Source: Gammaproteobacteria bacterium
GTDB taxonomy: Bacteria > Pseudomonadota > Gammaproteobacteria > Chromatiales > Chromatiaceae
Length of the DNA: 64,000 bases
Direction: 5' to 3'
Assembly (NCBI GenBank): GCA_024227135.1
Contig: JAAELC010000235.1
Span: forward strand, 57,761 to 121,760
How positions within the stretch are numbered: the stretch's first letter is position 1; the number at the start of each line of letters is the position of its first letter. Shown in pieces: positions 27,270-37,848 of the stretch. Both the position numbers and the translations under genes were made by a program. The notes below the pieces were generated by a model, which was given only the letters and a program-made list of their open reading frames with translations, was not told where the DNA came from and did not search any database.

Positions 27270-29483
27270 TTATGGGACAACCTGCTGAAGCCTGAGCATC
27301 GCGTCGCTGGCACTGATGGGATATCCCAGCAGAAATCCCTGTGCTTTGGGACATTTCAGCGCTTTCAGATACTCCATCTGCACCGGATTTTCGACCCCCT
27401 CCGCAATGATATCGAGGTTCAGCTCACGTGCCATGGCAATGATGGCGGTGATGATCGAGTTGTTACCCTGAGACGACTGGATCTCGCTGATGAAAAGCCG
27501 ATCAATCTTCAGCGTATTGAGGGGCAGGGACTTTAGATAACCCAGGGAAGAGTAACCGACCCCGAAGTCATCAACAGCGACACGCACGCCTCTGCCAGCC
27601 AGCTTGCGCAGCTCCAGCACCGCACGGTCCATATCGCGCATCAGAATGTTCTCGGTAATCTCCAGTTCCAGACGATTGCCGGAAAGACCATGGCGCTGCA
27701 GCGTTTCCAGGATACTCTGGGCGAAACCCTGCTGTTCCAGCTGAACCGCGGATATATTGATCGCCATCACCACATCAACCGCACCGGCTTCACTCCACTT
27801 TCGAAGTTCCCTGCAGGCCGCTTCAAGCACCCAGCTTCCTATTCCTACGATGAGCTGACTGTCTTCCGACAGGGGAATGAAATCATCTGGCAGAATCAAA
27901 CCCCGTTCGGGATGGTGCCACCGGATCAGCGCTTCCATACCACATATTCTTCCACTGTTAACCTCTACCTGGGGTTGAAAGAACAGTTCAAACTGATCTT
28001 CCTCCAACGCCCGCCTGATGCCGTTCTCCATAGACAATTGCTGCTGATACAATCCTTTAATGTTGTCGGAGAAAAACTCATAACCGTTCTTGCCGTGGCT
28101 CTTGATATGGTACATGGCCATATCCGCATTTTTTACCAATGCTTCCATCGTGGCCCCATCCTGGGGAAACAGGGCGATACCGACGCTGAAACTGATGAAT
28201 ATCTCGCAACCCTCCAGATCAACGGGCAGTTTGAGCTTTTCAAAGATCTTGGTGGCAATCCTGACCACATCCTCCCGACCACTGATATCCGGAACCAGTA
28301 GATTGAACTCGTCACCACCCACCCGGGCGAGGGTATCGCTGTCGCGCAGACAGGTACTCAATCGACTCGCTACGGTTTGCAGCAGCTGATCGCCCGCCAG
28401 ATGACCCAGAGAATCATTAATGACCTTGAAACGGTCCATATCCAGGTACATCACTGCCAGCTGGGAATCATTTCTGCGTGCCTGGGATATGGCGTGATTG
28501 AGGCGATCACGAAAGAGTGCTCTGTTAGGCAGACGGGTGAGCAGATCATGGTACAGCTGGAAATTAATAACTTCCTCAGCCCGTTTCCGTTCGCTGATAT
28601 CCCGGGCCACCCCGTAGGTCCCGATGAATCCCTTCTGGCGATTCTTTTCTTCAGCTTTATCGCCATACATGCCCATCGCATTCAGCTCGATGGTAATAGA
28701 GCGTGATTCGAAATAGCGATAAGGCAGCGAACTGTCCTTGCACAGTAGACGCAACTCGATATTGTGGCTGGCCCGGCGCCCGGTACGACGCTCGTCGAAG
28801 GCATAACGAGCTTTTTCAAGATCTTCCTTATGCACCAGCTCAGAGTAATGACGACTCATGATTTCGTCGGGTTTGTAGCCAAGAAGCTCAAAAACTCTAT
28901 CGTTGACGAAAGCGAAGCAACCCTCACCATCAAGCATATAGATGATATCCGGGGAGTTGTTGACGATGAACCGGTAACGTTGCTCAGAGGCTTCCAGCCG
29001 CAGTTTAACGTCACGAATATTCTGCTCTATCTGCTGTTTCTGCAGCAAACCATTGAGAATCTGGATCAGGCGATCCGGGGCATAGGGCTTGCGGAGAAAA
29101 TCCTGGGCTCCGCAGCGTAACGCCTCTGTAGCGCTCTCAAATGTGGTTTCTCCGCTGATCACCACGATGTCGGTATCCGGGTGTTTTTCCGACACCTGCT
29201 GCATGACCTGATAACCGTCGACTCCCGGCATGTTCAGGTCGAGCAACATCAGATCGATCGCGTGTTCTCCCAGTATCCGCAAGGCCTCTGCGCCACCATC
29301 AGCCGTCATCGACTGATATCCATAGGCACTCAAAAGCTCTTTGACACTCTGCCTCATTCGGTGATCATCATCCACCACCAGAATGGTGGATACCGGAGTT
29401 TCCACGTTCTCCGCCGCCGCTCCATGACGATAGGGCACATTGGTCCTATAGCTAGTCCCCAGCCATGATGTCGAGGCTTTCAT
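27270..29483 (-). CDS. response regulator with PAS, GGDEF and EAL domains
   Basis: The 737-residue protein has an N-terminal receiver (ILVVDDDHRM; phospho-acceptor Asp82 in LLDLNMPGVDG), PAS domain (~170-290, IVNNSPDIIYMLDGEG), GGDEF domain with an intact RVGGDEF and a RxxD product-inhibition site just before (RDSD), and EAL domain with intact EALIRW, INISAVQ, ELEITENIL, VDDFGVGYSSLGYL, KIDRLF and IAEGVE. Both c-di-GMP synthesis and hydrolysis look possible. A GAGG element sits before the ATG. The kinase gene ends 17 bp upstream on the same strand, so this is a cognate two-component pair acting on c-di-GMP. Confidence 0.92.
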   Translation of the reverse strand: MKASTSWLGTSYRTNVPYRHGAAAENVETPVSTILVVDDDHRMRQSVKELLSAYGYQSMTADGGAEALRILGEHAIDLMLLDLNMPGVDGYQVMQQVSEKHPDTDIVVISGETTFESATEALRCGAQDFLRKPYAPDRLIQILNGLLQKQQIEQNIRDVKLRLEASEQRYRFIVNNSPDIIYMLDGEGCFAFVNDRVFELLGYKPDEIMSRHYSELVHKEDLEKARYAFDERRTGRRASHNIELRLLCKDSSLPYRYFESRSITIELNAMGMYGDKAEEKNRQKGFIGTYGVARDISERKRAEEVINFQLYHDLLTRLPNRALFRDRLNHAISQARRNDSQLAVMYLDMDRFKVINDSLGHLAGDQLLQTVASRLSTCLRDSDTLARVGGDEFNLLVPDISGREDVVRIATKIFEKLKLPVDLEGCEIFISFSVGIALFPQDGATMEALVKNADMAMYHIKSHGKNGYEFFSDNIKGLYQQQLSMENGIRRALEEDQFELFFQPQVEVNSGRICGMEALIRWHHPERGLILPDDFIPLSEDSQLIVGIGSWVLEAACRELRKWSEAGAVDVVMAINISAVQLEQQGFAQSILETLQRHGLSGNRLELEITENILMRDMDRAVLELRKLAGRGVRVAVDDFGVGYSSLGYLKSLPLNTLKIDRLFISEIQSSQGNNSIITAIIAMARELNLDIIAEGVENPVQMEYLKALKCPKAQGFLLGYPISASDAMLRLQQVVP

Positions 29484-29499
29484 TCATCACCCTCATTTC

Positions 29500-31620
29500 T
29501 CATTCATCTGTTTTGCGGGGCAACAATATGACGAACTCCGCGCCCCCCTTGGGTTTATTACGACAACTGACCGACCCGTCAAGGCTCAGTACCAGATTTC
29601 GTACTATGGTTAGCCCCAGACCTGAGTGTTCGCGCCCCTTGGCACTGGACACCGGATTAAAAATACCCTCCATAACCTCCAGGGGTATTCCAGGGCCATC
29701 ATCCTCGATGATCAGTTCAACAAACTGCGTACCATTGACATTGACACGATCACAGGTGGCGATCGACAGCCTCCCCCCTTTAGGAAGGGACTCCACCGCA
29801 TTTCTGATCAAATTGGTCAGAATCTGCTTGAGGCCGTTTCGATTGGTTATTATGAGCGGCAGATTAGTATCCAGAAGCAACTTTTCGCGAATATTCTGGG
29901 TGGAGAAATGGGAGACACGAAAGATTCCAATCAGATCCTTGACCATCTGATTGATGTCAACGGCACCCTGCAGGCGCTCCACAGAGCCTGAGACATCACG
30001 CATGCGCAGTACAATGCCGGCCACACGCTCTATCTCCTCACCCAGTATGTCGATATGCTCCTGAATACCCCTGTCCTCTGCCAGGCGGACCGACAATACC
30101 TGCAGATAGTTCTTGATGATTGCCAGCGGATTGTTGGCTTCGTGGGCCAGACGGCTGATCTGTCTCTGCTGCCTCTCCCGCTCATGCTCCAGTACGCCCT
30201 GCCGGTCCTGGATCAGTAATCGGCATTTATTGACTGCGGTAGCAGCCGCAAGAGAGAACAGTCGCAACAATTCAGTTTGCTGCCCCAGCCCCTGGCCCTC
30301 TTCAGGATCGATACCCGCTACCAGAACACCCACATCCTGCTCCGGACGATGCAAGGGAATGCAGAGAATTCCACCCGCATCCATAAGCTCAGCAAGCTGG
30401 CCATCCACTACCGATACCACCTTTGACGTTTTCTCATCGAAAGTTGACAGCACCGAACGGCCAAGCAGCGCTTCTGTTACCAGGCTTCGCCCCTGTTTGA
30501 ATGGAATTTGAAATTCCCGAATCTGCTCCAGGCTGGCTACGTTACCCGCGACTGCCTGCAGATGAACGCCGTCTGCCTCCACCAGAAACACCAGACTGCG
30601 AGACAACCCGAACAGTATTCTCAAATCCTGGAGCAAAGCCACCACTGTGGGGTCAAGCTGTTCCGAGTCATTGAGGTGCTGATGAACACCATCCAGCAAC
30701 GCAAACTCCCTGACTTTCTTGGCCAGTTCCAGTCTTATCTCTTCGGTATCGGCGTCATAGACTCCCTCCTTCACACCGCCGAGACGGATATCCAGCCCAG
30801 CCGCCGCCTGTTTCACCTCGGCCCTGACCCCTTGCAGCATGTCTTCGATCACTGGGCGTGCCAGGCCAAACAACAAACCAGCCTCATCGAAAAGCCTGTC
30901 CGCCGGTGTGCCGCACTCACCCAACTTGTGGGCGAAATTCACCAGCTTTACCAACCTCGGTGTATCCAGGACCGCTTCTGCTGAAGCATCCTGATAAAGC
31001 ACCGAGTCGCCGAGAAACGAATCAGGAACCCATTCCTTCAGCGCGGCAGCCCCCACCTCGCTGCCCGTCACCCCGAACAGCGTCTGTTCCTGGGCGTCCA
31101 GTTCTGCCTCGGTCAAAGATTCGTTCAACACCTGGGGGTAACCCAGAGGGTCCCTTCTGAATAACACCATTCGGCCAATTTTATGCAGCAGCCCGGCAAA
31201 ATAGGCCTCATCTACAGAGTCATAACCGGTCAGTCTGGCCATTGCCCGGGCTATGCAGGCACAGGTCAAGGATCCATGCCAGAAGTTGCCCATCCAGAGC
31301 CCCAGCCGAGTGTCAAAACGAGAGAAGAACTGGTGTACGGCTGAGGTGATGCCGATAGTCCTGATGGTGTTGAGTCCCAACACTGCCAGTTGCTGGTTGA
31401 AATCCCTGATGTCATTCTGCCGAACACCGGCAGGGGAATTGGCAATGGCTATCACCTTGGCACTGAGCGCAGGGTCCTGACGAATAATGGCACCCAACTC
31501 TTCATAGCTCACATCGACTTTATGACAGGCATCGATTAGCTTAAGCAACACCCGTGGAACAGAAGGGAGTTGACCCACTTCGATCTGCACAACATCGCTG
31601 ATAGTCGACACCCCAGGCAT
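29500..31620 (-). CDS. HDOD-GAF-histidine kinase
   Basis: The 706-residue protein has an N-terminal HDOD domain (VPRVLLKLIDACHKVDVSYEE, then VLGLNTIRTIGITSA; ~10-215), a GAF-like segment (~330-470, GGILCIPLHRPEQDVGVLVAG), a HisKA dimerisation domain with phospho-His in SRLAHEANNPLAIIKNYLQ, and an HATPase domain with N box LIRNAVES and G boxes EDDGPGIP and GREHSGLGLTIVRNL. No membrane segment is visible, so it is a soluble sensor kinase, probably for redox or small-molecule signals through GAF. It is followed at once by its likely regulator and diverges from the MinD-like gene. Confidence 0.9.
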   Translation of the reverse strand: MPGVSTISDVVQIEVGQLPSVPRVLLKLIDACHKVDVSYEELGAIIRQDPALSAKVIAIANSPAGVRQNDIRDFNQQLAVLGLNTIRTIGITSAVHQFFSRFDTRLGLWMGNFWHGSLTCACIARAMARLTGYDSVDEAYFAGLLHKIGRMVLFRRDPLGYPQVLNESLTEAELDAQEQTLFGVTGSEVGAAALKEWVPDSFLGDSVLYQDASAEAVLDTPRLVKLVNFAHKLGECGTPADRLFDEAGLLFGLARPVIEDMLQGVRAEVKQAAAGLDIRLGGVKEGVYDADTEEIRLELAKKVREFALLDGVHQHLNDSEQLDPTVVALLQDLRILFGLSRSLVFLVEADGVHLQAVAGNVASLEQIREFQIPFKQGRSLVTEALLGRSVLSTFDEKTSKVVSVVDGQLAELMDAGGILCIPLHRPEQDVGVLVAGIDPEEGQGLGQQTELLRLFSLAAATAVNKCRLLIQDRQGVLEHERERQQRQISRLAHEANNPLAIIKNYLQVLSVRLAEDRGIQEHIDILGEEIERVAGIVLRMRDVSGSVERLQGAVDINQMVKDLIGIFRVSHFSTQNIREKLLLDTNLPLIITNRNGLKQILTNLIRNAVESLPKGGRLSIATCDRVNVNGTQFVELIIEDDGPGIPLEVMEGIFNPVSSAKGREHSGLGLTIVRNLVLSLDGSVSCRNKPKGGAEFVILLPRKTDE

Positions 31621-31676
31621 ACCCGATAAACCTAAATAGACAGAGAATCTTATGATCGTTATTCAGACTAATGTAA

Positions 31677-31693
31677 TAAAAGTGTTACTTTTA
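31677..31693. promoter_or_regulatory. short palindrome in divergent promoter region
   Basis: TAAAAGT and ACTTTTA are separated by GTT, a perfect 7-bp dyad, in the 120-bp spacer between the HDOD kinase gene and the MinD-like gene. It could be an operator shared by the two divergent transcripts. No regulator gene is nearby. Confidence 0.4.
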
Positions 31694-31740
31694 ATAAACA
31701 CCCCACCACACCATAACTAACCACAGGTCTGGGCTAAAAA

Positions 31741-32736
31741 ATGACCGTACCAACTGAGCAACCCGAAACCGCACGGGTAGTGGCTATCACCAGCGGAGCA
31801 GAGAGTGCCGGCAGAAGCTGTATAAGCCTCAATCTGGGCCTGGCACTGATCCAACAGGGACACAAAGTCTGCCTGTTAGGTGCAGACCCAGAACCCTCCT
31901 TCTCTGGTCCCCCACCACGGCTGCCTACGAAACACAGATTTCAGGATTTCCTTCTGGAAACACTCGATCTCTCTGAAGTACTGATAGAGGGTCCCCTTGG
32001 CATGGGCTACATCCCCGCCACAGAGTGTATTGCAGATTTCATGCGCCTCAACGGTACACAGCAGACCCGGCTTCTGTCTGTGCTGCAGGAAATAGAAAAT
32101 CACTTTGATTATGTTCTTATAGACACGACGGGGGGGATCAGCGAATCCACTAATCGGCTTCTGCTTGCTGCACCCTTCACCATAGTTACACTGACACCGG
32201 AACCCACATCCCTGGCCGGTGCATTCAACCGACTCAACGGCGTTAACCGATTTTATTACGATCACCCTGTTTTTGTCATCGTCAATATGTCATCGCACCT
32301 GCAGCAAGACCGCAGTGTTTACAGGGAATTCAAGCGATTGGCCGCCAGATACCTGCAACTCGAGATCAGTTATCTTGGCCAGATCCCCAGGGATGAGGGG
32401 CTCAGGGCGTCAATGGCGAAGAAGATATCGATACTGCTTAAACAGCCGGACTCTCTGGTCAGTCACCGCTTGAACAGTATCGCCAGCAGATTGCACCACA
32501 GGGCTGCCACAACCACTGAAAACTGTAAAAAATTCAGTGAGTTCTTTAAAAAACAGAAACAGAATGCCAGCTGGGCAGAAGCAACAACCCTAACCCCTTC
32601 AACTACCCGCCCCCCCTTAGCAACCGAATCGACGGAAGGGGCGGAAAGCATCGAAAGAAACAGCCCGGAAGATGAAACGACAGCGTTGTCCGCAGCCAGC
32701 CGGTTTGCACGGCTACTCGGGCCAATGCACGAATAA
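31741..32736 (+). CDS. MinD/FleN-like protein with degenerate P-loop
   Basis: The 331-residue protein has the overall SIMIBI/MinD-FlhG pattern: ARVVAITSG..CISLNLGLALIQQGHKVCLLGAD, a Walker B-like DYVLIDTTGGISES, and AAPFTIVTLTPEPTSLAGAFN. The deviant Walker A is altered: where KGGVGKT is expected, the text is AESAGRS (residues 20-26). The signature lysine is Ala and the P-loop lysine is Arg. ATP hydrolysis is therefore doubtful; nucleotide binding may persist. A ~70-residue polar tail follows. It diverges from the HDOD kinase and regulator genes, suggesting a common pathway, perhaps polar localisation or motility. FleN is the closest known relative by pattern. Confidence 0.8.
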   Translation: MTVPTEQPETARVVAITSGAESAGRSCISLNLGLALIQQGHKVCLLGADPEPSFSGPPPRLPTKHRFQDFLLETLDLSEVLIEGPLGMGYIPATECIADFMRLNGTQQTRLLSVLQEIENHFDYVLIDTTGGISESTNRLLLAAPFTIVTLTPEPTSLAGAFNRLNGVNRFYYDHPVFVIVNMSSHLQQDRSVYREFKRLAARYLQLEISYLGQIPRDEGLRASMAKKISILLKQPDSLVSHRLNSIASRLHHRAATTTENCKKFSEFFKKQKQNASWAEATTLTPSTTRPPLATESTEGAESIERNSPEDETTALSAASRFARLLGPMHE

Positions 32737-32753
32737 GCGCCCGTGGTGCAGAC

Positions 32754-32804
32754 CCTGAGGCAGTGTTCCCGGTCGGCACACCGGAAAACAATGAACACCT
32801 CAGG
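32754..32804. terminator. imperfect hairpin between convergent genes
   Basis: CCTGAGG-CA-GTGTTC (32754-32768) can pair with GAACACCTCAGG (32793-32804), leaving a two-base bulge, with an inner CCGG/CCGG. It lies between the convergent MinD-like and dgkA genes and overlaps the dgkA stop. A bidirectional terminator is likely, though no U-run is present. Confidence 0.45.
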
Positions 32805-33168
32805 CCTGTCCGGTCAGAACCAGAAACCAGACAATGCCTGCCAGGAAGATTGCCAACAGCACCGCCGCTGACCCGATATCCTTGGCGCGACCGGACAGTT
32901 CATGAATTTCCCCGCCAAAACGATCAACCACAGCTTCGATGGCCGAGTTAATCAACTCCACCAGAGGTACCAGAAGCAACACGCCAACCAGAAGCGCCCG
33001 TTCCAAACCAGTGCGCCCAACCCAAAGCCCGACAGGAATCAGAATCAAAAGACTGAAAACCTCCTGCCGGAATGCCTCTTCATTTCGGAAGCAGGCTTTA
33101 AAGCCTGCCCAGGAGTAGATAAAAGCGTTCGCCAGCCTCCGCCACCCCCGGGCGCCTCCACTTGCCAT
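32800..33168 (-). CDS. dgkA: diacylglycerol kinase
   Basis: A 122-residue inner-membrane enzyme with three transmembrane segments that phosphorylates diacylglycerol to phosphatidate, recycling lipid from envelope glycan synthesis. Conserved text: YSWAGFKACFRNEEAFRQE at the N terminus and LVELINSAIEAVVDRFGGE with the catalytic acidic/Asn residues, then RAKDIGSAAVLLAI. Its start overlaps the gcvPB stop by one base, so it is the last gene of the gcv transcript, a position that says little about function. Confidence 0.93.
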   Translation of the reverse strand: MASGGARGWRRLANAFIYSWAGFKACFRNEEAFRQEVFSLLILIPVGLWVGRTGLERALLVGVLLLVPLVELINSAIEAVVDRFGGEIHELSGRAKDIGSAAVLLAIFLAGIVWFLVLTGQA

Positions 33169-34628
33169 CAGTCCTGAGTCGGTTTCCAGGCCAGATCAAG
33201 CACCCTTGCCGCCCGCACATCATCAAGTCGCTTGACCGGCAGAAAATGAGGGGCGCTCTTAACCAGGCCGGGGTCTTTCATCGCCTCTTCATAAATGGTT
33301 TTCATCGCTTCGATAAATGCATCCAGCGTGGCTTTGTCTTCCGTCTCTGTTGGTTCGATAAGCAGACATTCAGGTACCAGCAATGGAAAATAGGTGGTCG
33401 GAGCATGAAACCCGTAATCCAGAAGCCGCTTGGCAAAGTCCATGGTATTGACACCCGAGTCCTTCAACAGCTGGCGTAATGTGATGATAAACTCGTGGGT
33501 GGCGCGTCGGCTGGGATAAGCTGCCTCAAAACCGGCTTCCCGCATCTTCACCATCATGTAGTTGGCGTTGAGTGCCGAATACTCAGCTACCCTGGGCATC
33601 CCCTCACGCCCCAGCATTCCCGCATAGACATAGGCCCTTAACAAGACCCCTGCATTACCGGCAAAGGCTGAGAGGCGCCCTATAGTCTGAGGGTATTCGG
33701 ATTCTGTAATCCATTGATAATCTTCACCATTTTTCGCCACCATGGGTACCGGTAGATAGGGAAGCAGCCGCTCCCCCACTCCCACCGGTCCGGCACCGGG
33801 ACCACCTCCACCATGAGGAGTGGAAAAAGTCTTGTGCAGATTCAGGTGGATGACATCGAATCCCATATCACCGGGCCTGACCTTACCAAGTATCGCGTTG
33901 AGATTGGCCCCGTCGTAGTAAAGCAGGCCGCCCACCCCATGCACCAGTTCAGCAATGTCGACGATGCCCCGGTCAAAGACCCCGAGAGTGGAAGGGTTGG
34001 TCAGCATAATGCCGGCCGTATGGGGACCGATAACGGCTTTCAATGCCTCCACGTCCACATCCCCGTCGGGGCCGGAAGGTATCTCCCTTGTTTTATAGCC
34101 GCACATGACCGCTGATGCCGGATTGGTTCCGTGAGCCGCATCCGGCACCAGAATCTCGGTGCGCTCCGTATCACCACGATGATCGTGATATGCGCGAATC
34201 ATGGCGACTCCGGCAAACTCCCCCTGGGCGCCCGCCGCCGGGCTGAGGGAGATCGCCTGCATCCCGGTCAACTCCTTCAGCATCTCCTGCAGATCATACA
34301 TACAGGCCATGAATCCCTGACTGTGACCATCCGGTGCTTCCGGGTGCCGATTCACGAATCCCGCCAGCATAGCCTGCTCATTGGCCCCCCGGGGGTTGTA
34401 CTTCATGGTGCAGGAACCCAAAGGATAAAACTCGGTATCGATGGAAAAATTCTTTCTCGACAAGCGGGTATAGTGACGCACCACCTGCAGCTCGGAAACT
34501 TCAGGCAATGGAGCAGAGCGACGTCTTCGAAACTGCTTGGGGATGCCCGACGGCTCCTTCCTCTCAAGAGGCGCCTGAGCAACTGCCCGGCGCCCGGGCT
34601 TGGACTGTTCATGAATTAGAAGCGACAT
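33168..34628 (-). CDS. gcvPB: glycine dehydrogenase (decarboxylating) subunit 2
   Basis: C-terminal half of the split P-protein of the glycine cleavage system; decarboxylates glycine with PLP and passes the aminomethyl group to GcvH. The start at 34628 ([15 protein letters not shown]) gives 486 residues. The PLP-lysine motif is [18 protein letters not shown]. Other markers are [15 protein letters not shown] and [14 protein letters not shown]. It follows gcvPA by five bases. Frame intact. Confidence 0.95.
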   Translation of the reverse strand: MSLLIHEQSKPGRRAVAQAPLERKEPSGIPKQFRRRRSAPLPEVSELQVVRHYTRLSRKNFSIDTEFYPLGSCTMKYNPRGANEQAMLAGFVNRHPEAPDGHSQGFMACMYDLQEMLKELTGMQAISLSPAAGAQGEFAGVAMIRAYHDHRGDTERTEILVPDAAHGTNPASAVMCGYKTREIPSGPDGDVDVEALKAVIGPHTAGIMLTNPSTLGVFDRGIVDIAELVHGVGGLLYYDGANLNAILGKVRPGDMGFDVIHLNLHKTFSTPHGGGGPGAGPVGVGERLLPYLPVPMVAKNGEDYQWITESEYPQTIGRLSAFAGNAGVLLRAYVYAGMLGREGMPRVAEYSALNANYMMVKMREAGFEAAYPSRRATHEFIITLRQLLKDSGVNTMDFAKRLLDYGFHAPTTYFPLLVPECLLIEPTETEDKATLDAFIEAMKTIYEEAMKDPGLVKSAPHFLPVKRLDDVRAARVLDLAWKPTQD

Positions 34629-34633
34629 CTCGA

Positions 34634-36034
34634 TCACCCGTCTTTCGGTTGCAACCCGCAAGGCACACCACCCTGCAAGCCGATAATTCGATTGGTTTTC
34701 TGTACGAAACTGTCTATGTCCTCAACAGTACGCTTCTCCGTGGCACAGACCAGAATGGCACTTCCAAGTTCCGGATAATCCCCGGAAACATCCAAGCCGC
34801 CAAGAATGTTGTGGGCCGCAAGGGCACGCAGAACATCCCGCGCGGGAACAGGCAGACTGATCAGTCTTTCATGAAACACTGCCCCATGAAAGCGCGCTTC
34901 AACACCCGGTATACCACAGAGCCCTTCCACCAGATCAGCGGTCCTGGAGTGACAGTCCAGCGCCACCCTCTCCAGTCCTTCCGCACCCAGCATAGCCATG
35001 TAAATGGTAGCCGCTGTCACCATCAATCCCTGATTGGTGCAGATGTTCGAGGTCGCCTTGGAGCGCCGGATATGTTGTTCTCTGGCTTGAAGCGTCAACG
35101 CAAACCCACGATTTCCATCCTGATCGAGAGTCCCGCCGATAATTCGACCGGGCATCTGCCGTACGATTTTCTGTCGACAGCACAAAAACCCGAAATAGGG
35201 TCCGCCGGAAGAGAGGGGAATGCCCAGGGGCTGACCTTCGCCACAACAGATATCCACACCGGCTTCACCCCACTCACCGGAAGGCGCCAGAACGGACATT
35301 GCCAGCGGGTTCACCACCGCAATCGTGAGCGCTTTATTTTCATGGGCCCACGCTGTCATCCCATCCACATCCTCCAACACGCCGAAGTAGTTGGGCTGGG
35401 GAATGACCAGAGCAGTTATATCTTCTCCACTGTACTGACTCAGAGCCTCAAGATCGGTTTGCCCCTCATCCAGGTCGAACGGCAGTTCGACAAGCTCCAC
35501 CTGCTGGTTTTTAACGATATTGTGCAACACTCTGCGATAGGAGGGGTGCAGGGAACGGGGAATGAGTACCCGCCGGGACTTGGATTTACGGTTGGCCCGT
35601 ACCGCCATCAATACCGCCTCAGCCAGCGCTGAAGCACCGTCGTAAAGCGAACAGTTCGACACCTCCATGCCCGTCAATGCGGTCATCATGGACTGAAATT
35701 CATAGAGTAACTGCAGCGTACCCTGACTGGCTTCAGCCTGGTAAGGGGTGTAAGCACTGTAAAACTCACCCCGTGTGGCGATCTGCCAGATTGCAGCAGG
35801 AATATGATGGTCGTAGGCTCCCGCACCGATGAAGCAGACCGGTTGCCCGTCCTGCCGTGCCCGCCGGTTCATCTGCTGGGACATTTCCATTTCCGACAAG
35901 GCAGCGGGAACAGCTTCAAGCTCGCCGCAACGAAGATCCTGGGGTATCTCGTCGAACAGGTCCTCGATACTGGAGACACCGACAGCCTCCAGCATCTCCT
36001 GAACTTCAAGCTCTGTATGGGGGATAAATGGCAT
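34634..36034 (-). CDS. gcvPA: glycine dehydrogenase (decarboxylating) subunit 1
   Basis: N-terminal half of the split P-protein, 466 residues, beginning [19 protein letters not shown]. Markers: [55 protein letters not shown] and QTNIC-like [12 protein letters not shown]. It forms a complex with GcvPB. The split form instead of one long GcvP is known from many bacteria including sulfur oxidisers. It sits 14 bp after gcvH. Confidence 0.95.
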   Translation of the reverse strand: MPFIPHTELEVQEMLEAVGVSSIEDLFDEIPQDLRCGELEAVPAALSEMEMSQQMNRRARQDGQPVCFIGAGAYDHHIPAAIWQIATRGEFYSAYTPYQAEASQGTLQLLYEFQSMMTALTGMEVSNCSLYDGASALAEAVLMAVRANRKSKSRRVLIPRSLHPSYRRVLHNIVKNQQVELVELPFDLDEGQTDLEALSQYSGEDITALVIPQPNYFGVLEDVDGMTAWAHENKALTIAVVNPLAMSVLAPSGEWGEAGVDICCGEGQPLGIPLSSGGPYFGFLCCRQKIVRQMPGRIIGGTLDQDGNRGFALTLQAREQHIRRSKATSNICTNQGLMVTAATIYMAMLGAEGLERVALDCHSRTADLVEGLCGIPGVEARFHGAVFHERLISLPVPARDVLRALAAHNILGGLDVSGDYPELGSAILVCATEKRTVEDIDSFVQKTNRIIGLQGGVPCGLQPKDG

Positions 36035-36048
36035 AACGTATTACCCTG

Positions 36049-36444
36049 TCAATGGCCCTCGGATTCGACGGATTCCGCGTAGGCGTCAGCGTCCATCAGA
36101 TCGTCCAGCTGACCGATGTTTCCGGGCTTAAGCTTAAACATCCAACCGTTCCCGAATGCATCCTCGTTGATAGTCTCCGGTGCGTCGGCCAATTCCCCAT
36201 TGACTGCCAGCACCTCTCCCGATAGCGGGCTATAGACATCCGAGGCGGCCTTGACCGATTCAACCACTGCGCACTCGGCGCCGGCATCGAGGCTGTCCCC
36301 GACCTCCGGCAATTCCACAAAAACCAGATCACCCAGGAGTTCCTGGGCATGATCGGAAATCCCCACGGTCACTGAGCCATCTTCCTCTTTACGGGCCCAC
36401 TCATGACTCTTGGCATACCTCAAATCGCTCGGTAAGCTGCTCAT
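36049..36444 (-). CDS. gcvH: glycine cleavage system H protein
   Basis: A 131-residue lipoyl carrier that shuttles the aminomethyl group between P, T and L proteins. The lipoylated Lys is in [19 protein letters not shown]; the start [14 protein letters not shown] is standard. It precedes gcvPA. A 250-bp gap separates it from gcvT, longer than other gaps in the operon and without a recognised feature. Confidence 0.95.
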   Translation of the reverse strand: MSSLPSDLRYAKSHEWARKEEDGSVTVGISDHAQELLGDLVFVELPEVGDSLDAGAECAVVESVKAASDVYSPLSGEVLAVNGELADAPETINEDAFGNGWMFKLKPGNIGQLDDLMDADAYAESVESEGH

Positions 36445-36696
36445 TTATATTTCTCCTAGCATCACAATCAAATAATCTCACCCGGCAACCTCTCGCTGGA
36501 CTGTTTCCGGAACTTAACAGGCGTACCTGGACTCAAGCCGTGAGGTTTTCCGGTACTTCGAACCACCCCTGGAATCTATCCTCAAACCACGCCGGTGCCC
36601 ACAGCTTTCAAACTGTTGAAGGACTGCTCACCTGTCCGGGTGTATCTGCCGCTTACAGATGGCAGTTACCCGCGAATCAGGATGGGAGTGACATCG

Positions 36697-37788
36697 TCAC
36701 AGCGTAATTCTTGCTTCACCAAATCGTACGAATGGCGCTTTGACGACGCGGGCACCCACCTGCTTGCCACGAATCTCCACCGTGCACTCACCGGTGACCC
36801 CCGGGCTGACACGGGCCAGTCCGATAGACCGCCCCAGCGTCGGGGAAAACCCTCCTGATGTGATTTCACCCACCGGTTCACCTTCCGAAAAGACCCGCAG
36901 ATGGTCACGCAGTACACCTTTACCGGTCAGCAGCAGGCCGACGAAACGGCGCCTGGCCGGATCTTCCCGCTGCGCCTCAAGGGCGCCGCGACCAACAAAC
37001 TCCCGATCCCCGGGTTCCCAGGCGACAGTCCAGCCAAGACCGGACTCCAGAGGTGAAACCAATTCGTCCATGTCAGACCCGTATAGATTCATACCCGCTT
37101 CAAGACGCAACGTATCCCGGGCACCCAGGCCGCAGGGGTGGACACCGGAAGCCGCGAGGGATTCCCAGAATGCCACTGACTGATCCCCTGGCAGCATAAT
37201 TTCGTAGCCATCCTCACCGGTGTAGCCGGTCCTGGCGACAAACCAATCGGCAGCACGGGCAGCATTGAACGGTGCTAACGCCTCCGCGCTCTGCCTGACC
37301 TCTTCCGGTAAGGACGGAATGGTTTTTTCCCGTGCATTGGGACCTTGAACGGCAATCATTGCCAAGTCTCTGCGCGGTTTGGCCACCACGCCATAATCTG
37401 CGGTAAACCGCCCGATCCATGCCAGATCTTTCTCCGTGGTACCCGCGTTGACGACCATACGATACCAGTCATCTGCTACGAAATAGACGATCAGATCGTC
37501 GACGACCCCACCGTCTTCGTTGAGCATGCAGCTGTAAAGTGCTCTGCCGGATTGTTTGAGCCGTGCCACGTCATTGGCCAGCAGGTGCTGCAGGAATTCC
37601 CTTGAACGTTCACCGGTGATGTCAACCACCGTCATGTGACTGACATCGAACATGCCCGCATCCCGCCTGACATGGTGGTGTTCCTCAAGCTGGGAACCGT
37701 AGTGGAGCGGCATACTCCAGCCGCCAAAGGGCACCATGCGCCCCCCCATAGCTTTGTGAGTATCGAATAGAAGTGTTTTGTTATCCAT
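36697..37788 (-). CDS. gcvT: glycine cleavage system aminomethyltransferase (T protein)
   Basis: The 363-residue protein transfers the methylene group from GcvH to tetrahydrofolate, releasing ammonia. Markers: [66 protein letters not shown] and the C-terminal [21 protein letters not shown]. First gene of the operon, directly downstream of the glycine riboswitch. The L-protein gene is not in this window. Confidence 0.95.
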   Translation of the reverse strand: MDNKTLLFDTHKAMGGRMVPFGGWSMPLHYGSQLEEHHHVRRDAGMFDVSHMTVVDITGERSREFLQHLLANDVARLKQSGRALYSCMLNEDGGVVDDLIVYFVADDWYRMVVNAGTTEKDLAWIGRFTADYGVVAKPRRDLAMIAVQGPNAREKTIPSLPEEVRQSAEALAPFNAARAADWFVARTGYTGEDGYEIMLPGDQSVAFWESLAASGVHPCGLGARDTLRLEAGMNLYGSDMDELVSPLESGLGWTVAWEPGDREFVGRGALEAQREDPARRRFVGLLLTGKGVLRDHLRVFSEGEPVGEITSGGFSPTLGRSIGLARVSPGVTGECTVEIRGKQVGARVVKAPFVRFGEARITL

Positions 37789-37848
37789 AGCGGTACCCCT
37801 GGTGAAATAAACGAAAAGGGCGACACCGGGTCCGTGGATCCAGCGCCG

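Noticed and set aside
33088..33110. GCAGGCTTTAAAGCCTGC palindrome as a repeat or operator
   Set aside because: It lies within dgkA and encodes the conserved WAGFKACF segment of the protein.
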